Source: Colimorpha_A sp045543555 | GTDB taxonomy: Bacteria > Bacillota > Clostridia > Oscillospirales > CAG-272 | Direction: 5' to 3' | Assembly: GCA_045543555.1 (NCBI GenBank) | Contig: JAZQMQ010000018.1 | Span: forward strand, 1-64,000 | DNA length: 64,000 bases | Shown: positions 42,590 through 50,860 of the stretch, in pieces | Layout: every line of letters begins with the position of its first letter | How positions within the stretch are numbered: the stretch's first letter is position 1 | Program-made: the position numbers and the translations under genes | The notes under the pieces: model-generated | Told to the model about the DNA's origin: nothing | Databases searched by the model: none | What the model saw: the letters and a program-made list of their open reading frames with translations, nothing else

Positions 42590-42618
42590 TTGCAATACAA
42601 ATAATAATATGATATAAT
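42590..42618 (+). promoter_or_regulatory. Promoter of the flavodiiron operon
   Basis: TTGCAA (42590-42595), 17 bases, TATAAT (42613-42618), 31 bases before ATG 42649. Confidence 0.8.
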
Positions 42619-42648
42619 CGCAAATGAATAAAAATGAGGTGGTTTAAT

Positions 42649-44439
42649 ATGTTTATTACAAACGACATAAAATATATAGGAGTAAACGACCATAAGGTGG
42701 ATCTGTTCGAGGGACAGTATAAGGTGCCAAACGGTATGTCTTATAAGTCCTATGTGATTCTGGTTGAAAAGATCGCAGTTATGGATACCGTGGACAGAAA
42801 TTTTACACACGAATGGCTCGACAATCTTGAGAGTGTACTTGATGGCAGACATCCCGATTATCTTATAATTCAGCATATGGAGCCCGATCATTCGGCAAAC
42901 ATAATGAACTTTATGAGTGCCTATCCCGATGCGGTGATCGTATCCTCGGCAAAGGCATTTGCCATGATGAAAAATTACTTCGGCACAGATTTTTCCGATT
43001 GCCGTATAGTAGTTGGCGAGGGTGACACCCTTACCCTCGGCAAGCACACCCTTGCATTCGTTGCAGCACCGATGGTCCACTGGCCCGAGGTAATCGTGAC
43101 ATACGACGTAACCGAAAAAATTCTTTTCTCCGCCGACGGCTTCGGTAAATTCGGAGCGCTCGACGTAAACGAGGAATGGGCGGATGAGGCGAGACGCTAC
43201 TATATCGGTATCGTCGGCAAGTACGGTGTGCAGGTGCAGGCGCTTCTCAAGAAGGCGGCAGGACTTGACATTGCGATGATCTGCCCCCTCCACGGACCTG
43301 TGCTCAGTGAAAATCTCGGCTATTACATCGGTCTTTACGATACCTGGTCAAGCTATCAAGCAGAGGAGGAGGGAATAGTAATTGCCTATACCTCCGTTTA
43401 CGGAAACACCAAAAAGGCGGTAAATCTTCTTGCCGAAAAGCTCACCGAGGGCGGCGCTCCAAAGGTTATCGTTTATGACCTGGCAAGATGCGATATGGCT
43501 CAGGCAGTTTCCGATGCCTTCAGATACAGTAAGCTTGTACTTGCAACCACCACCTATAACGCCGACATTTTCCCCTTTATGCGCGAATTTATCGACCACC
43601 TTACCGAGCGTAGCTTCAAGAACCGCACCGTCGCTCTTATCGAAAACGGCAGCTGGGCCCCTCTTGCGGCAAAGGTTATGAAGGATATGCTTGCGGTCTG
43701 CAAGAATATCACCTATACCGATACAACGGTGAAGATCCTCTCGGCTCTTAACGACGAAAGTCTGTTACAGCTTGATTCTCTTACTGAGGAGCTTTGTCGC
43801 GAATACGTGGCAAGAGAAAGCTCAAGAGCGAATAAAAACGATCTTTCAGCTTTGTTCAATATTGGCTACGGTCTATATGTTGTTACCTCTAATGATGGAA
43901 AGAAAGACAACGGCCTTATCGTAAACACTGTAACTCAGGTTACAAATACCCCAAACCGTATTGCAGTAACCATAAACAAGGCAAATTACTCCCACCATAT
44001 TATAAAACAGACGGGAACAATGAACATAAACTGTCTGTCTCAGGAAGCGCCCTTCTCGGTATTTGAAAGCTTCGGCTTTGTAAGCGGAAGAAACGTTGAC
44101 AAATTTAAGGATTGTCAGCCTCTTCGTTCTGATAACGGCCTTGTTTTCCTACCCAAATATATCAATTCCTTCATGTCTCTCAAGGTAGAGCAGTATATCG
44201 ATCTCGATACTCACGGTATGTTCATCTGCTCGGTCACCGAGGCGAGAGTTATCTCTGACCGTGAGACTATGACGTACACCTATTATCAGAACAATGTCAA
44301 GCCCAAGCCCGTAACCGAGGGAGTGAAGGGATACGTCTGCAAGATCTGCGGATATATCTACGAGGGTGAGACTTTGCCCGACGATTATATTTGCCCTTTG
44401 TGCAAGCACGGGGTAAGTGATTTCGAAAAAATTCAATAA
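42649..44439 (+). CDS. Flavodiiron protein fused to flavin-reductase and rubredoxin domains
   Basis: 596 residues with four modules. Residues 1-245: metallo-beta-lactamase-like diiron domain with H76-x-E78-x-D80-H81 (QHMEPDHS) and PMVHWPEV. 246-400: flavodoxin (IAYTSVYGNTKKAVNL). 410-545: flavin-reductase-like FMN domain (IGYGLYVVTSNDGKKDNGLI, NTPNRIAVTINKANYSHHII). 550-596: rubredoxin with CKICGYIYEG and CPLCKHG. It reduces O2 to water or NO to N2O. Electrons from NAD(P)H would pass through the fused modules, so separate partners are not required. ATG 42649 has GAGGTGG 6 bases upstream; ATG 42634 is upstream of that site. First of an operon with ferritin and rubredoxin. Confidence 0.94.
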   Translation: MFITNDIKYIGVNDHKVDLFEGQYKVPNGMSYKSYVILVEKIAVMDTVDRNFTHEWLDNLESVLDGRHPDYLIIQHMEPDHSANIMNFMSAYPDAVIVSSAKAFAMMKNYFGTDFSDCRIVVGEGDTLTLGKHTLAFVAAPMVHWPEVIVTYDVTEKILFSADGFGKFGALDVNEEWADEARRYYIGIVGKYGVQVQALLKKAAGLDIAMICPLHGPVLSENLGYYIGLYDTWSSYQAEEEGIVIAYTSVYGNTKKAVNLLAEKLTEGGAPKVIVYDLARCDMAQAVSDAFRYSKLVLATTTYNADIFPFMREFIDHLTERSFKNRTVALIENGSWAPLAAKVMKDMLAVCKNITYTDTTVKILSALNDESLLQLDSLTEELCREYVARESSRANKNDLSALFNIGYGLYVVTSNDGKKDNGLIVNTVTQVTNTPNRIAVTINKANYSHHIIKQTGTMNINCLSQEAPFSVFESFGFVSGRNVDKFKDCQPLRSDNGLVFLPKYINSFMSLKVEQYIDLDTHGMFICSVTEARVISDRETMTYTYYQNNVKPKPVTEGVKGYVCKICGYIYEGETLPDDYICPLCKHGVSDFEKIQ

Positions 44440-44455
44440 ATCAGGAGGAATTAAA

Positions 44456-44968
44456 ATGTTAAACGCAAAGGTACACGAGTTATTAAATCAGCAGATCAAC
44501 AAAGAGTTCTATTCGGCATACCTCTATCTCGAATTTTCAAACTACTTTGAGGATAAGGGGCTGGACGGATTTGCAAACTGGTATAAGATCCAGGCACAAG
44601 AGGAAAGGGATCACGCAATGCTCTTCTACACTTACCTGCAGAACGAGAATGCAAAGGTTACCCTTGATGCAATAGCTAAACCTGAATACGCAGCAGAATG
44701 TCATATGGATGTTTTAAAGGCAGGTCTTACTCATGAAGAATATGTAACCTCCCTTATCAACGACATATATGCTGCTGCTTACGAGGTAAAAGACTTCAGA
44801 ACCATGCAGTTCCTTGACTGGTTTGTAAAAGAGCAGGGTGAGGAGGAGACCAACGCTAACGACCTGATTACCAAAATGGAGCTTTACGGCTCCGACCCCA
44901 GAAGTCTCTATATGCTCAATTCCGAGCTTGGAGCAAGGGTTTACAACGCACCCTCTTTGGTGCTTTAA
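44456..44968 (+). CDS. Ferritin (non-haem iron storage)
   Basis: 170 residues, four-helix ferritin of the FtnA type. Ferroxidase ligands are visible: Glu in NKEFYSAYLYLEFSNYF, Glu and His in QAQEERDHAMLFY, Glu in FVKEQGEEETNAND. Stores iron and removes Fe2+ that would react with oxygen species. GGAGG lies 8 bases before ATG 44456; an earlier in-frame start (44417) overlaps the flavodiiron gene and lacks a site. Confidence 0.95.
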   Translation: MLNAKVHELLNQQINKEFYSAYLYLEFSNYFEDKGLDGFANWYKIQAQEERDHAMLFYTYLQNENAKVTLDAIAKPEYAAECHMDVLKAGLTHEEYVTSLINDIYAAAYEVKDFRTMQFLDWFVKEQGEEETNANDLITKMELYGSDPRSLYMLNSELGARVYNAPSLVL

Positions 44969-44998
44969 TGAAATTATAATTTAAAGGAGATTGTTACT

Positions 44999-45154
44999 AT
45001 GAAATACGTATGCGACGTTTGTGGCTGGGAATATGACGAAGAGCTGGGCGACGAGGAGCTCGGCATCGCTCCCGGAACTAAGTTTGACGATCTTCCCGAG
45101 GATTTTGAGTGCCCCCTCTGCGCAGTGGGCAAGGACGAATTTTCCGAGGCTTAA
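44999..45154 (+). CDS. Rubredoxin
   Basis: 51 residues, standard rubredoxin: C5-x2-C8 (YVCDVCGWEYD) and C38-x2-C41 (FECPLCAVG) bind one Fe. Small one-electron carrier to the flavodiiron protein and other reductases. AAAGGAGA precedes the ATG, which straddles 44999-45001. Third gene of the operon, before a strong bidirectional terminator. Too short for many gene callers. Confidence 0.93.
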   Translation: MKYVCDVCGWEYDEELGDEELGIAPGTKFDDLPEDFECPLCAVGKDEFSEA

Positions 45155-45156
45155 TT

Positions 45157-45200
45157 ATATAAAATAAAAAAGTGCCTTTCGGCACTTTTTTATTTTATAT
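45157..45200. terminator. Bidirectional terminator after rubredoxin
   Basis: A 20-bp perfect stem (45157-45176 with 45181-45200) around TTTC, with AAAAAAGTGCC/GGCACTTTTTT at the core. It overlaps the last codons of the fucU part of the next pseudogene. Confidence 0.9.
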
Positions 45201-46146
45201 AACGCCCTTTTGAAGAATCACGTTAGCGTACCGCACTTTCACCCGTGGCGATGATGAGATAGCAGGAACGCGCCTTCTCGTAAAAGGCAAAACGCTCAAT
45301 ATTATCAAAGGCTGCTTCGCCTCTGTCATCGTATTTTGCAACGATGCTCTTGTATTCATCCCATATCGGCGTCGCTATCCTGCCAAAGTCGGAGGGTGTC
45401 AGCTCCATCAAGGAAACAGTGCGGTCAGCGTAGGTGTCAAGGGTAATCAAGGTGAGAATGGCGTCAAGAATTTCGTGAACACCGAGACCGTTGAGAACGT
45501 CGTTTTCAGTCGCGAGAATATAGGGCTCGCGAGCACCGTTCCAGTCGAATGAGGTGTTGAGCATAGCCTCATGGAAGTCACAGTTGGGATAGAAGTCGGT
45601 CCACGGTCTCTGAACCTGGAAGCCTGCGGCGATGGTGTTGAGACCTAACATTTCCTCCTCACAGCCTGCGGGAATGTTGGTAACCTCGTCGAGATTCTGA
45701 ACGTCGTGACCTAGATGCCGAATGCGGGCAGACCTTTTTGAGCGTGGGAAGCGAGAACCGATACAAGATAAATCGCGCCGGGACGCTCGGTACCGTTGAA
45801 GCCCCAAACACCCTTAATGGTCTGGGGATCCATATCCATGGTCTCGGAGCCGTAGCACCGGCAGGGAGTAACGGTGAGGGTGATATCAACGCCGTTTCTC
45901 TTGAACCTTTTCAGCACAAGCGGAAGCCTCCGCAACACGACCGATGGTGGTGTCTGCGATTATTACACGAAAGGGCTCACCGTTTGAGTAACAGAGATTT
46001 TCTTCAAAAAGCTTTTTGGCGGCATTAGCCATTGCCATGGTCTGCTCCTCAAGTGATTCTCTGACCTTAAGGGGACCGCGTCTTCCGTCGATTGTGGGAC
46101 GAATGCCTATAACGGGGTGTTCGCCAACGTAACGGTTTGTAGCCAT
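45195..46146 (-). pseudogene. fucI'-'fucU deletion fusion (L-fucose isomerase / fucose mutarotase)
   Basis: The first frame (46146-45886) reads MATNRYVGEHPVIGIRPTID, LKVRESLEEQTMAMA, ADTTIGRVAEASACAE of L-fucose isomerase. After a frameshift it continues NGVDITLTVTP, MDMDPQTIKGVWGFNGTERP, SHAQKGLPAFGI, then GHDVQNLDEVTNIP, a gap, and RPWTDFYPNCDFHEAMLNTS, FDWNGAREPYILATENDVLN. At GLG it jumps to VHEILDAILTLITLDTYADR, TPIWDEYKSIVAKYD and IERFAFYEKARSCYLIIATG, which is the FucU mutarotase C-terminus, and after one more frameshift YANVILQKGVI to TAA 45195. Two neighbouring fucose genes have thus merged by deletion and decayed. GGAGG is intact before ATG 46146. Confidence 0.85.
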
Positions 46147-46184
46147 ATAAATATCCTCCGGAGATATATATTTTTTCTGTTTCA

Positions 46185-46213
46185 GTTATGCATTAGCAAC
46201 TAAAAATTGTCAA
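46185..46213 (-). promoter_or_regulatory. Promoter of the decayed fucose genes
   Basis: Minus-strand TTGACA (46208-46213), 17 bases, CATAAC (46185-46190), 40 bases before the fucI ATG. The promoter has outlived the genes. Confidence 0.55.
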
Positions 46214-46390
46214 GATATAGCCTTACAAAAAACATAGGACGGAACTCATATAAGCATTCCCTCAAGAGTGCCCTCGGATGCCGGTACAGAAGCGAGATAA
46301 ACGAAAAACAGAGGCGCTTTCCGAATATTCAGACCCCTGATGAAACCGCTCTGTCGCTATGACCTGGTTTGAAAACAGCCTTGGCTGTAT

Positions 46391-46450
46391 GCTCGGTCTT
46401 GTGGTGAAAGCGCGTATCTGAAAACAGAATGATAAAAAGGCTTGAAAGTA
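46391..46450 (+). repeat. Dispersed repeat copy 1 (40 bp + 20 bp)
   Basis: Positions 46391-46430 are identical to 56741-56780, and 46431-46450 are identical to 56844-56863. Here the two blocks are contiguous. The surrounding 46147-46533 gap has no gene; it also has a small ACAGCC/GGCTGT hairpin and a terminator. Confidence 0.8.
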
Positions 46451-46483
46451 TGCGCTTGAGTTATATGCTTAAACATTATAAGA

Positions 46484-46516
46484 AAAAGCGAAGTCACTGT
46501 GTGACTCCGCTTTTTT
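46484..46516. terminator. Terminator downstream of Nfn-like genes
   Basis: AAAAAGCG-A-AGTCAC (46484-46497) pairs with GTGACT-C-CGCTTTTTT around TGT; T tracts on both strands. It ends the minus-strand operon 18 bases after the stop. Confidence 0.8.
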
Positions 46517-46533
46517 GCTTCATTAAATATTAA

Positions 46534-47940
46534 TCATGAAAGAGCATCGATGATCGCTTTTGCTGCGATTTTGCCCGAGCCCATAGCTGAGATAACAGTA
46601 GCTGCGCCGGTAACAGCGTCACCGCCTGCGTAAACGGAGTTACGAGATGTTAGACCGTCCTCGTTTACAATGATTCCGCCGTGACGGTTAACTTCAAGTC
46701 CTTCTGTAGTTGATTTGATAAGCGGATTCGGCGACGTACCGATTGACATTACGACGGTATCAACGTCTATAACGAATTCGCTGCCTTCAATAGATACAGG
46801 ACGGCGTCTGCCCTTTTCGTCAGGTTCGCCGAGCTCCATTCTGACGCACTTCATACCCGTTACAAAGCCGTTCTTCGGATCTTTTGGATTCTGGGGATTA
46901 TTGTAGCCAATTATCTCAGTGGGATTGCACAGAAGATTAAATTGGATACCTTCCTCTTCTGCGTGCTTAACCTCCTCGCGTCTTGCGGGAAGCTCCTCCA
47001 TTGATCTGCGATAAACGACGTAAACCTTTTCTGCACCGAGACGAAGTGCGGTTCTTGCGGCATCCATAGCAACGTTTCCACCGCCTACAATCGCGACCCT
47101 TCCACCCTTCATGATAGGAGTTTCGGGGGTTTCGAGGTATGACTTCATTAAATTGCTTCTTGTCAGGAACTCATTGGCGGAGTAAACGCCCTTATATGCC
47201 TCGCCCGGAATATTCATGAAATTAGGAAGTCCAGCACCCGAACCAATGAATACAGCCTCATAGCCCATTTCAAACAGCTCGTCGACAGTGAGAGTTTTAC
47301 CTATTACAACGTTGGTTTCTATCTTAACTCCGAGTGCTTTAAGCCCCTCAACCTCCTTGGCAACGATTGCTTTGGGAAGACGGAATTCGGGGATACCGTA
47401 AACAAGAACGCCGCCCGCGGTGTGAAGAGCCTCAAAAATGGTTACTTCAAAGCCAGCTTTGGCGAGATCTCCCGCACATGTAAGACCCGAAGGTCCTGAA
47501 CCAACTATTGCGACTCTGTGACCGTTACTTTCAGGACGAACCGGAGCCTCAGAACAGAAGGTGTTGTGCCAATCGGCAACAAAGCGTTCAAGACGGCCGA
47601 TGCCAACGCTTTCGCCCTTAATACCGCGAACGCACTTGGATTCGCACTGATTTTCCTGAGGACATACTCTTCCGCAAACAGCAGGAAGGGAAGATGTTTT
47701 AGCTATGATCTGATAAGCACCCTCAAAGTCGCATTCCTTGATCTTGGCGATAAACTCGGGTATACGTATCTTAACGGGGCAACCCGAAACACAGGGCATA
47801 TTCTTACAGTTAAGGCAACGGTTTGCCTCGTCGATTGCTATTTCTTCGGTGTAGCCCAGAGCAACCTCGTTGAAATTATGAGCACGAACCTTGGCATCTT
47901 GTGTTGGCATCTCGTTTCTTTTAGGATTCATATTTGCCAT
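46534..47940 (-). CDS. NADPH-dependent glutamate-synthase-small-subunit-like protein (NfnB-like)
   Basis: 468 residues. N-terminal Fe-S domain with CLNCKNMPCVSGCPVKI and CGRVCPQENQCESKCV; FAD-binding GSGPSGLTCAGDLAKAGFEV; NADP-binding IVGGGNVAMDAARTALRLGA; C-terminal VVMSIGTSPNPLI and the second FAD motif VYAGGDAVTGAATV. With the gene before it, this is the NfnA/NfnB arrangement, which couples NADH and reduced ferredoxin to NADP+ by electron bifurcation. A plain GltD role is less likely without a large subunit. The start is ATG 47940; GGAG lies 11 bases upstream, within the end of the partner gene. Confidence 0.88.
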   Translation of the reverse strand: MANMNPKRNEMPTQDAKVRAHNFNEVALGYTEEIAIDEANRCLNCKNMPCVSGCPVKIRIPEFIAKIKECDFEGAYQIIAKTSSLPAVCGRVCPQENQCESKCVRGIKGESVGIGRLERFVADWHNTFCSEAPVRPESNGHRVAIVGSGPSGLTCAGDLAKAGFEVTIFEALHTAGGVLVYGIPEFRLPKAIVAKEVEGLKALGVKIETNVVIGKTLTVDELFEMGYEAVFIGSGAGLPNFMNIPGEAYKGVYSANEFLTRSNLMKSYLETPETPIMKGGRVAIVGGGNVAMDAARTALRLGAEKVYVVYRRSMEELPARREEVKHAEEEGIQFNLLCNPTEIIGYNNPQNPKDPKNGFVTGMKCVRMELGEPDEKGRRRPVSIEGSEFVIDVDTVVMSIGTSPNPLIKSTTEGLEVNRHGGIIVNEDGLTSRNSVYAGGDAVTGAATVISAMGSGKIAAKAIIDALS

Positions 47941-47942
47941 TT

Positions 47943-48797
47943 TTAATGTATCTCCTTTTTGAAGAGATTGCATGCCTCGTCGTGAGCGTGTCGCTCAAAA
48001 TCGGCATACATTCTGCCTCTGGACATTGCTTCGTCAAAATCTATTTCGTAGCCGTTGAAATCAGGTCCGTCCACACAAGCAAACTTGGTAACCTTCTTAC
48101 CGTCAACGTTAAGAGTGAGTCTGCAGCCGCCGCACATTCCGGTGCCGTCGATCATAATGGGGTTCATGGAAACGGTTACCGGTGTACCGAAGGGCTTTGC
48201 TGTAGCAACTACGAATTTCATCATGATAAGCGGACCGATGGTTATGATCATATCGAATTTCTCGCCTGATTCAAGCATTTGCTTTAAGGGCAATGTAACG
48301 TTACCGTGCTCGCCGTAGGAGCCATCGTCGGTCATAATGCGGAGCGTGTCTGAGCAAGCTCTGAACTCATTTTCAAGAATGAGCAAATCCTTGTTTCTGA
48401 ATCCGATGATGCTTGTTACTGTAGCCCCCATATTGTGAAGTGCTTCGGCGATGGGCATTGCGATAGCGCAGCCAACTCCGCCACCAACGATGCAAACCTT
48501 CTTTAGCCCTTCAAGATGGGTTGCAACACCGAGAGGACCCACGAAATCCTGAATGTAGTCGCCTTCTTCCTTGTGCGAAAGCTTTTCGGTGGTAGCTCCG
48601 ACTACTTGGAATATGATTTTAACGCCGCCTCTTGCGGTATCAACGCCTGCAACTGTGAGGGGGATTCTTTCCCCCGTTTCGTTAACGCGTAAAATGATGA
48701 ACTGCCCCGGCTTTGCCTTATTTGCAACCAACGGAGCTTCGATCCAAAGCTGAATAACAGTAGGATTTAAGACTTTTTTTTCTAAGATTCTGTACAT
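47943..48797 (-). CDS. Sulfide/dihydroorotate-dehydrogenase-like FAD/NAD-binding subunit (NfnA-like)
   Basis: 284 residues of the ferredoxin-NAD reductase fold. FAD site ILRVNETGERIPLTV, flavin/NAD region IQDFVGPLGV and CIVGGGVGCAIAMPIAEAL, and a C-terminal [2Fe-2S] Cys set GMCGGCRLTL...KFACVDGPDF. Stops 2 bases before the NfnB-like start, so the subunits are made together. In Nfn this subunit binds NADH and passes electrons to the bifurcating flavin. It lies next to the electron-transfer genes on both sides. Confidence 0.88.
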   Translation of the reverse strand: MYRILEKKVLNPTVIQLWIEAPLVANKAKPGQFIILRVNETGERIPLTVAGVDTARGGVKIIFQVVGATTEKLSHKEEGDYIQDFVGPLGVATHLEGLKKVCIVGGGVGCAIAMPIAEALHNMGATVTSIIGFRNKDLLILENEFRACSDTLRIMTDDGSYGEHGNVTLPLKQMLESGEKFDMIITIGPLIMMKFVVATAKPFGTPVTVSMNPIMIDGTGMCGGCRLTLNVDGKKVTKFACVDGPDFNGYEIDFDEAMSRGRMYADFERHAHDEACNLFKKEIH

Positions 48798-48857
48798 AAT
48801 TTTCCTGTGAGTTTAAATAAATGACTTGAAAACTTATAATATATCAATCAAGTGAGA

Positions 48858-49352
48858 TCATATCTTCCACTTTTTTGATTTTTCAACGAGAATACCCGAA
48901 ACGAAGCCTATCAGGAAACCTGCGATCACTCCGCTGATAAGGAGTGCGGGGAGATAGAAGGCTATTTCGGAGGTTTGCGTCCAAAAGCAAGCTGCAATTA
49001 TCTGTCCTATATTGTGAAGAATACCCCCCACGATACTTACTGTAATGCAGGAAAACAGCTTGGTCTTTTTTAGTAAGATCATTCCGAGCAGACTCAAGAC
49101 CGCTCCTGCGAGGCTGAAGGTTATCGTTTGAATATTTCCGAAAAGCAGCGAGACAAGGAAAATCCTGATCAGGCTTACCGTTACCGCTTCCTTCCAACCG
49201 ATTCGGTAAAGAAGAAATACGATTATCAGATTCGGCAAACCAACCTTGATACCCGGAAGTGCAACAAGCGGAGGTATTTGACTTTCAACAAACGAAAGGA
49301 TCATGGCAAGTCCGATAGACAAGCCCAAAAAAGATATTTTTTTAGACTTCAT
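48858..49352 (-). CDS. Gx transporter family (heptaprenyl diphosphate synthase component I-like; EetB-like)
   Basis: About 164 residues, five or six membrane helices (ISFLGLSIGLAMILSFVES, IKVGLPNLIIVFLLYRIGW, VTVSLIRIFLVSLLFG, ALLISGVIAGFLIGFVSG). PGIKVGLPN and SIVGGILHNIGQ are Hpre_diP_synt_I (Gx) signatures. In Listeria a member of this family, EetB, acts in flavin-based extracellular electron transfer together with a NusG_II protein, ApbE and an FMN-binding lipoprotein; all three are next to it here. Starting at ATG 49352 removes 47 non-conserved codons. Confidence 0.8.
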   Translation of the reverse strand: MKSKKISFLGLSIGLAMILSFVESQIPPLVALPGIKVGLPNLIIVFLLYRIGWKEAVTVSLIRIFLVSLLFGNIQTITFSLAGAVLSLLGMILLKKTKLFSCITVSIVGGILHNIGQIIAACFWTQTSEIAFYLPALLISGVIAGFLIGFVSGILVEKSKKWKI

Positions 49353-49378
49353 ATGCCCCTTTCCTTTCTTTGTATTTA

Positions 49379-49732
49379 TTAACCTATAAGCTCGGGTGCG
49401 CTGTCGTCTGCTCCGTAAACCGTGACTGTTAATCGGTTGGGCAGGCAGGTTATCGTTTCGCCGGTCTGATCGATTTTGCCCTGCTTTACACACAGATGAT
49501 CGGGACAGCTTGCAGAAATGAGATATGCTTTGCCTTTTTCTATTCGGAGACAGTTCGTTCCGCCGTTGAGCTCGTATTCGCCGTCCTCGGATAAGCTGTA
49601 TCGTTCAACCTCTTTGCCGTCCACACGAATCACAACGTATGCTCCGTCTTTTTTTGAAAATGTTACGGCAACAATCACGATAATTATCGCGATCAGAATG
49701 ATACCAATAAGTATGAAATCATTTTTTTTCAT
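49379..49732 (-). CDS. NusG domain II-containing membrane protein (EetA-like)
   Basis: 117 residues. One N-terminal membrane helix (FILIGIILIAIIIVIVAV) followed by an extracytoplasmic NusG_II domain: VIRVDGKEVERYSLSEDGEY, and the conserved SASCPDHLCVKQG cysteine pair, then ITCLPNRLTVTVYG. The partner of the Gx-family protein in extracellular electron transfer loci. The start ATG 49732 leaves 39 bases to ApbE. It is not the transcription factor NusG. Confidence 0.88.
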   Translation of the reverse strand: MKKNDFILIGIILIAIIIVIVAVTFSKKDGAYVVIRVDGKEVERYSLSEDGEYELNGGTNCLRIEKGKAYLISASCPDHLCVKQGKIDQTGETITCLPNRLTVTVYGADDSAPELIG

Positions 49733-49771
49733 GTGTTTATATAAATTATTATTTTTTCTAAATCTGGTCGA

Positions 49772-50833
49772 TCATTTTCTGATCAAAATTTCAAGTCCTG
49801 CGGTATAATATTGGGTTCCGTCGCCGGTTATCCATAGTACCTCAACGTTACCTAACTTGTTCGCAAGCGCAAGTCCGTCCTCATAGCTCATTACGAATAG
49901 AGCTGTGGACAAGGCGTCTGCTAAAGCGCTGTCGGGAGTGATTATCGTTACCGATCTGAAATGATCCGCGGGCATTAAAGTGTCCTTATCGATTATGTGG
50001 TGGTATCTTTTGCCATCGACCGAGAAAAACCTTTCATAATCTCCCGAGGTTACGCAGGACGTGTCTGAAAGTGTGAGTGTCATAGCATATTTACCGGTAT
50101 CGGAAGGGTCCTTTATTCCCGTACCCCATCCTGTGCCGTCTGGCTTATGACCTATGATGCGAATGTTACCGCCGATATTGAGCACGTAGCTGCTTGCTCC
50201 GACTGAGCGCAGATATTCCGCCGCCTTTTCAGTTGCGTATCCCTTACCTAAAGCGCCCACGTCGATGGATGCTTTCGGATCGCTTATACGGACGGTCAAA
50301 TTTGTTTCATCTATTTCAAGCAGGGAAATGTCGGTGTGATCTGCCGCCTCTTTAAGAGCTTCCATTGACGGAATTGTGGCGCTTGACGGGTCATTTGCCG
50401 CTTCTGTACGGCAATCGTGCCAATGACGCAAAACTGAGCCCATCATAATGTTCACTTCGCCGCTTGTGATGTCATAAAAGCTCTTGGCATAAACGAGAAA
50501 ATCGATCAGCTTTTTATCAACCTTTACAGGCTCACCGCCTGCATTCAGGTTGATTGTCTTCAGGTTGTTGACTCCTGAAAATTCATAATAGATATTGAAC
50601 AGTGCATGGTATTCCTCAAGTATGGCAGAAACGCCGTTGCAGTGTGCCTCAAAGTCCTTTTGGGACTCTTCTGCGTAGCTGTAAACATACGAAACCGTGT
50701 CAAAAAAGGAGAAATACATCATTCCCCGAGGTTCATATTTTTCTTCCCTAATGGCAGATTTAGGGCAGCCCGTCAAAAAGACGAGCAGCCCCAAAACAAT
50801 GCATAAGAAAGCGGAAGATTTGAATATCTTCAA
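49772..50833 (-). CDS. apbE: FAD:protein FMN transferase (ApbE), lipoprotein
   Basis: 353 residues. Signal LCIVLGLLVFLTGC with lipobox, so anchored outside. Family motifs: MGSVLRHWHDC, ASIDVGALGKGYATEKAAEY, NIGGNIRIIGHKPDG, TSGDYERFFSVDGKRYHHII and TPDSALADALSTALFVM with the Mg-binding Asp/Thr. It attaches FMN from FAD to Thr of target proteins such as RnfG and RnfD. The nearby RnfG carries a target motif. Part of the minus-strand operon with the NusG_II and Gx genes. Confidence 0.93.
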   Translation of the reverse strand: MKIFKSSAFLCIVLGLLVFLTGCPKSAIREEKYEPRGMMYFSFFDTVSYVYSYAEESQKDFEAHCNGVSAILEEYHALFNIYYEFSGVNNLKTINLNAGGEPVKVDKKLIDFLVYAKSFYDITSGEVNIMMGSVLRHWHDCRTEAANDPSSATIPSMEALKEAADHTDISLLEIDETNLTVRISDPKASIDVGALGKGYATEKAAEYLRSVGASSYVLNIGGNIRIIGHKPDGTGWGTGIKDPSDTGKYAMTLTLSDTSCVTSGDYERFFSVDGKRYHHIIDKDTLMPADHFRSVTIITPDSALADALSTALFVMSYEDGLALANKLGNVEVLWITGDGTQYYTAGLEILIRK

Positions 50834-50860
50834 ATTTTCGACTCCTATTAAGGTTTTAAA

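Noticed and set aside
42406..43293. 295-codon ORF antisense to the ferredoxin/flavodiiron genes
   Set aside because: Crosses two real genes and a promoter, lacks a domain and a ribosome-binding site.
46534..47940. Annotating the Fe-S flavoprotein as glutamate synthase small subunit GltD
   Set aside because: No large subunit nearby and a tightly coupled NfnA-like gene precedes it; the NfnB-like call fits better, although GltD-like sequence is evident.
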